Shown here one piece after another: positions 5,699 to 8,418 of a DNA stretch of 8,418 nt; the first letter of the stretch is position 1, and each line of letters opens with the position of its first letter. Position numbers and translations under genes: made by a program. The notes beneath the pieces were generated by a model. The model did not search any database. It saw only the letters and a list, made by a program, of their open reading frames with translations, and was not told the DNA's origin. The DNA is taken from NCBI GenBank assembly GCA_050290225.1, contig JBNKHG010000098.1, positions 1-8,418 on the forward strand, in the 5' to 3' direction. Source of the DNA: JBNKHG01 sp050290225 (GTDB taxonomy: Bacteria; Pseudomonadota; Gammaproteobacteria; Pseudomonadales; Cellvibrionaceae).

Positions 5699-8284
5699 TT
5701 GAAAGGGAGGCATGGAAAGAAAATACAGGCAATCATTTTCAGCCTGTTACTTCTACTCCAGGCCACCAGTGCCAAACCGGCGTTCGGCGAAGAAACGATC
5801 TACACCATCGACATTCCCGCCCAAAACGTCGCACAAGCACTGACAGAGCTCTCGGTACAAACCGATATCCAGGTGCTCTTCCCCTACGACATCGCCCAGT
5901 CGAAAACAGGCAATCCTGTCAAGGGCAATTACCCGATACAACAGGCGCTCGACCAGCTACTGCAAAACACCGGACTTTCAGGCGGTCTTTCCAACAAGGG
6001 GGTTCTGATGATTTCCGAAGTGAAATCAGAGGAAAACGAACATAAGAGGAAAGAGACGATGAATTCTAGAAAAAATATTTTGGCGGCGGTAATTGGGTTT
6101 TTGGTTGGGGCTGGTGGAGCGCACGATGTCCTGGCTCAGTCCGGTAACGACGGGGCGGTGCAAAAGAAAGTGGCGCTGGAAGAAATTTTGGTAACCGCCA
6201 CCAAAAAAGGCCGCGCCGAAAACGTGCAAGATGTGCCTATCAGTATCACCGCGATGAACGAAAGCCAACTGGACGCCATACACTTCGAAAGCATTCACGA
6301 TATCGGCTATAAATTCCCCAATGCCACGCTAAAGGAATCAGAGTTGGTGCCTGGACAAGCCCAGTTTTTTATACGAGGCGTAGGTGTTAACCATACGGCA
6401 AAAACCATGGATCCTTCCGTGGGTGTAACCATTAACGGTATGCCCTTGGCTGTGAATGCGGGTATGACAATGGACAGCTTTGATCTGGAATCGGTGGAAG
6501 TACTGCGCGGGCCTCAAGGAACGTTATTTGGCCGTAATGTCACCGGCGGCGTTGTCGTTTTGCGCACCAAGCGGCCCACTGGTGAATTCGGGTTCGAGGC
6601 GCAGGGTGTCGTGGGCTCCTACGATCGCCGGGATATTGCCTTCGGCATTGAAAATGCCTTGGTTGAAGACAAACTGGCCGGCAGGCTGGCCGTTATGTAC
6701 AAAGACCATGACGGCTACTACAAAAATGCCAATGGCGGTAATCGCATCGGCGAGTCGAAAACCAAGATCATCCGGCCCACCCTGGTTTTCACGCCGTCGG
6801 ATACCCTGGATATCACCCTGTTTACCGAATATGGAAAGCTGGATGCGGGTATGCCCCCCGTACGCAATCTCCTTGATCCCGGTACGGATTACAGCCAATT
6901 TATCTATACGCCCCCCAGTGACGACTTGCGAGAGCTGGATCAGGATTTATCAGGACCCAATACCAACGAATGGTGGCACGCCATAAGCGAAGTCAATTGG
7001 GATGTCGGGCCGGGCCAGCTAACGTCCGTTACGGGTTATCGGGAGATGGAAATGGTGACAACCATTGATATTGATGGTTCGCCGAGTTTTGGCGTTGTAC
7101 ATTATATTCCGTCGTTCTACGAACAGGATCAGTTCAACCAGGAAATCCGCTATGCGGTGGATATCGGCGATCGATTCAATCTCACGACAGGTTTGTATTA
7201 TTTTGATCAGTCCTATCAAGATCACTGGGGGGTGGATGTGTTTGGCGGTTTGAATCTCAGACACAGTTTCAATAATCACGACACTTACGGGCTGTTTGCA
7301 CAGGGAGAGGTGGCTCTGGCCGAGGAGTGGGTGTTAACTCTGGGTGGCCGATACAGTAAGGAAAGCAAGGATATCCGGGTTGCAACAGCGGCAGGCGGAG
7401 GTTGTGAACTGGACCCTTCAGATCCACTCAAGCGCACCAATTGTAATTACGATTTTGAGGATAGTGAAAGCTGGAAGAATTTCAGCCCCAAAGTGGGTCT
7501 GCAATGGGTGATCAACGATACTAGCCAAGCCTATGCCTCCTGGAGCAAAGGCTTTAAAAGCGGTGGTTACAATAACGAAGGCGATGAACCGGCAGCCGTA
7601 GGGCCCTATGATGAAGAAACGGTAGAAGCCTGGGAAATCGGTCTGAAATCCGACCTGCTGGATGGCAAGCTGCGGATGAATCTGGCGGCTTTCTTCAATG
7701 ACTATACGGATATGCAGCGTTTTGTTTTTTCAACTCTCCCTGGTTTTGATGGAGAGCCGCCCAAGGCCATCAGCGCCATTAAGAATGCCGGTAGTGCCGA
7801 GGTAATGGGGTTTGAAGCCGAGTTGACCTACCTCGCGACTGAGCACTTGACCTTGAGCGGTAATCTGGGGCTGATGAGCAATGACATTAAAGAGTTTAAC
7901 GGCTTGGATGTGGATGGCGATAGCGTGCCGGATCCAGAACTGGCCAAGGAAACAGAGCTGGTAGAAATACCCGAGGTGACCTATAACCTGGCGTTTGCCT
8001 ATGAGATCCCGCTTTCTGTTGGTGACCTCTCAATAAGAGGCGATTATGCCTACACGGGAAAGCGTCCGGGTAACAATGACAATACTCTCTTTTTGGACCC
8101 CCGCCGCTCCTTGAATCTGAGCACTACGTTTACCACCAACGATGGTCACTACCGGATATCTGTGTTCGGGAAAAATGTGCTGGATGACGTATCGTTGGAA
8201 TCCGGTTCAAGCGGTTCTTTTATTACCACCGGTAATCCAAATAAGCCGCGCACCTGGGGCGTAGAGCTGAAATACACCTTTTAG
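5699..8284 (+). CDS. TonB-dependent outer-membrane receptor with N-terminal STN signalling domain
   Basis: From the TTG at 5699 the protein has 861 residues. Residues 1-30 form a signal peptide (basic GRHGKK, then AIIFSLLLLLQATSA). Residues 34-106 are the STN domain (YTIDIPAQNVAQALTELS, then GNYPIQQALDQLLQNTGL), which contacts FecR-type regulators. Residues 121-147 form a second complete signal-like segment (MNSRKN, ILAAVIGFLVGAGGAHDVLAQ). A TonB-box-like EEILVTA follows (161-167), then the plug (about 172-292, with FIRGVGV and VLRGPQGTLFGRNVTGGVVVL). The beta-barrel extends to the terminal Phe in WGVELKYTF. It should import a large substrate across the outer membrane using TonB energy and report it to FecR; the substrate is unknown. 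The start is uncertain. An in-frame ATG at 5420 overlaps fecR and would add 93 residues translated partly from repeat DNA. TTG 5699 has only a weak AGG nearby. Confidence 0.88.
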   Translation: MKGRHGKKIQAIIFSLLLLLQATSAKPAFGEETIYTIDIPAQNVAQALTELSVQTDIQVLFPYDIAQSKTGNPVKGNYPIQQALDQLLQNTGLSGGLSNKGVLMISEVKSEENEHKRKETMNSRKNILAAVIGFLVGAGGAHDVLAQSGNDGAVQKKVALEEILVTATKKGRAENVQDVPISITAMNESQLDAIHFESIHDIGYKFPNATLKESELVPGQAQFFIRGVGVNHTAKTMDPSVGVTINGMPLAVNAGMTMDSFDLESVEVLRGPQGTLFGRNVTGGVVVLRTKRPTGEFGFEAQGVVGSYDRRDIAFGIENALVEDKLAGRLAVMYKDHDGYYKNANGGNRIGESKTKIIRPTLVFTPSDTLDITLFTEYGKLDAGMPPVRNLLDPGTDYSQFIYTPPSDDLRELDQDLSGPNTNEWWHAISEVNWDVGPGQLTSVTGYREMEMVTTIDIDGSPSFGVVHYIPSFYEQDQFNQEIRYAVDIGDRFNLTTGLYYFDQSYQDHWGVDVFGGLNLRHSFNNHDTYGLFAQGEVALAEEWVLTLGGRYSKESKDIRVATAAGGGCELDPSDPLKRTNCNYDFEDSESWKNFSPKVGLQWVINDTSQAYASWSKGFKSGGYNNEGDEPAAVGPYDEETVEAWEIGLKSDLLDGKLRMNLAAFFNDYTDMQRFVFSTLPGFDGEPPKAISAIKNAGSAEVMGFEAELTYLATEHLTLSGNLGLMSNDIKEFNGLDVDGDSVPDPELAKETELVEIPEVTYNLAFAYEIPLSVGDLSIRGDYAYTGKRPGNNDNTLFLDPRRSLNLSTTFTTNDGHYRISVFGKNVLDDVSLESGSSGSFITTGNPNKPRTWGVELKYTF
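6044..6061 (+). promoter_or_regulatory. Internal ribosome binding site and ATG for an STN-less receptor
   Basis: AAGAGGA at 6044-6050 stands 8 bases before an in-frame ATG at 6059-6061. The ATG opens a textbook signal peptide: MNSRKN, a hydrophobic ILAAVIGFLVGAGG and VLA before Gln as a cleavage site. Translation from here would give a 741-residue receptor without the STN domain, a normal size for a plain TonB-dependent receptor. This is a better start site than any found for the long form. Confidence 0.65.
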
Positions 8285-8286
8285 GT

Positions 8287-8301
8287 GCGACACGAAGTCG
8301 C
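8287..8301 (+). repeat. Small stem-loop after the receptor stop
   Basis: GCGAC (8287-8291) and GTCGC (8297-8301) can pair around ACGAA, three bases after the receptor stop codon. The stem is short and there is no T-run. Confidence 0.25.
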
Positions 8302-8322
8302 TGGGAAGAGTTGTCCCACTCA

Positions 8323-8353
8323 TTATTCTCCTCAATTATTTTGAGGAGAATAA
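8323..8353 (+). terminator. Strong 13-bp hairpin downstream of the receptor gene
   Basis: TTATTCTCCTCAA (8323-8335) and TTGAGGAGAATAA (8341-8353) are perfect inverted repeats with a TTATT loop, 39 bases after the receptor stop. The position suits transcript termination or 3'-end protection for the operon. The stem is AT-rich at its ends and is followed by GTTAACG rather than a T-run, so a standard intrinsic terminator is not certain. Confidence 0.5.
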
Positions 8354-8364
8354 GTTAACGGGAC

Positions 8365-8382
8365 CACCCGTGCCACCGGGTG
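8365..8382. repeat. Inverted repeat CACCCG-N6-CGGGTG near the right edge
   Basis: CACCCG (8365-8370) and CGGGTG (8377-8382) pair perfectly around TGCCAC, 11 bases beyond the 13-bp hairpin. It may belong to a repeat element or the leader of the next gene. The remaining bases to 8418 show no gene. Confidence 0.3.
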
Positions 8383-8418
8383 ACGCTAGGCTTCTGAATA
8401 AAGAGCGAGGCTGACAAT

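Noticed and set aside
5026..5775. 249-residue reverse frame opposite the fecR end and the receptor start
   Set aside because: It is antisense to well-supported genes and repeat DNA; its composition (FAQGGVGDFDDGWG...) is that of a complement shadow, with no domain.
1..8418. tRNA, rRNA or riboswitch genes
   Set aside because: No cloverleaf, rRNA signature or known riboswitch core was seen in the gaps on either strand.

Overview
The window looks like accessory chromosome of a gammaproteobacterium, probably an environmental or marine one. This is inferred from the FecI/FecR/TonB-receptor surface-signalling set next to an AraC regulator with an arabinose-binding-type sensor domain, from a GTAG-headed REP-like palindrome, and from the codon style. 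No rRNA, tRNA or housekeeping marker is present, so the placement is tentative.

Left part (1-2290) is an eroded mobile/defence-like zone. The window opens inside the C-terminus of what looks like an IS91-type transposase (1-177, + strand). Its stop overlaps the 3' end of a convergent, intact AAA ATPase of the DUF4143 class (170-1537, - strand). Upstream of the ATPase lies an AT-rich promoter flanked by an inverted repeat. Next comes a compact array of direct and inverted repeats built on GGACTA and TCTATAAAG. That array is followed by an in-frame but broken C-terminal remnant of a second DUF4143-type ATPase on the + strand (about 1855-2139), with an internal TAG and apparent small deletions.

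Right part (2297-8284) is a regulated outer-membrane uptake locus, all on the + strand. It holds an AraC-family regulator, then a FecI-like ECF sigma factor whose stop overlaps the start of a FecR-like anti-sigma regulator by one base, then a TonB-dependent receptor carrying an STN signalling domain. By analogy with FecA/FecR/FecI, substrate binding at the receptor would be passed by the STN domain to periplasmic FecR and on to the sigma factor, which would activate the receptor gene. The AraC protein may add a second, small-molecule-sensing control. The substrate cannot be read from the sequence.

The most interesting point is the receptor gene. One open frame carries two complete export-type signal sequences. 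The first precedes the STN domain. The second begins with an internal ATG at 6059 that has a well-placed ribosome binding site, and it precedes the TonB box, plug and barrel. Third-position base use changes abruptly at that ATG. This suggests that a sensor module was joined to an independent receptor gene, and that two products (with and without STN) or a cleaved STN peptide may be made. The start of the long form is unclear: the fecR-receptor gap carries a dispersed repeat, and the best ATG plus signal peptide would need one extra A. A REP-like hairpin also lies inside the fecR coding sequence.
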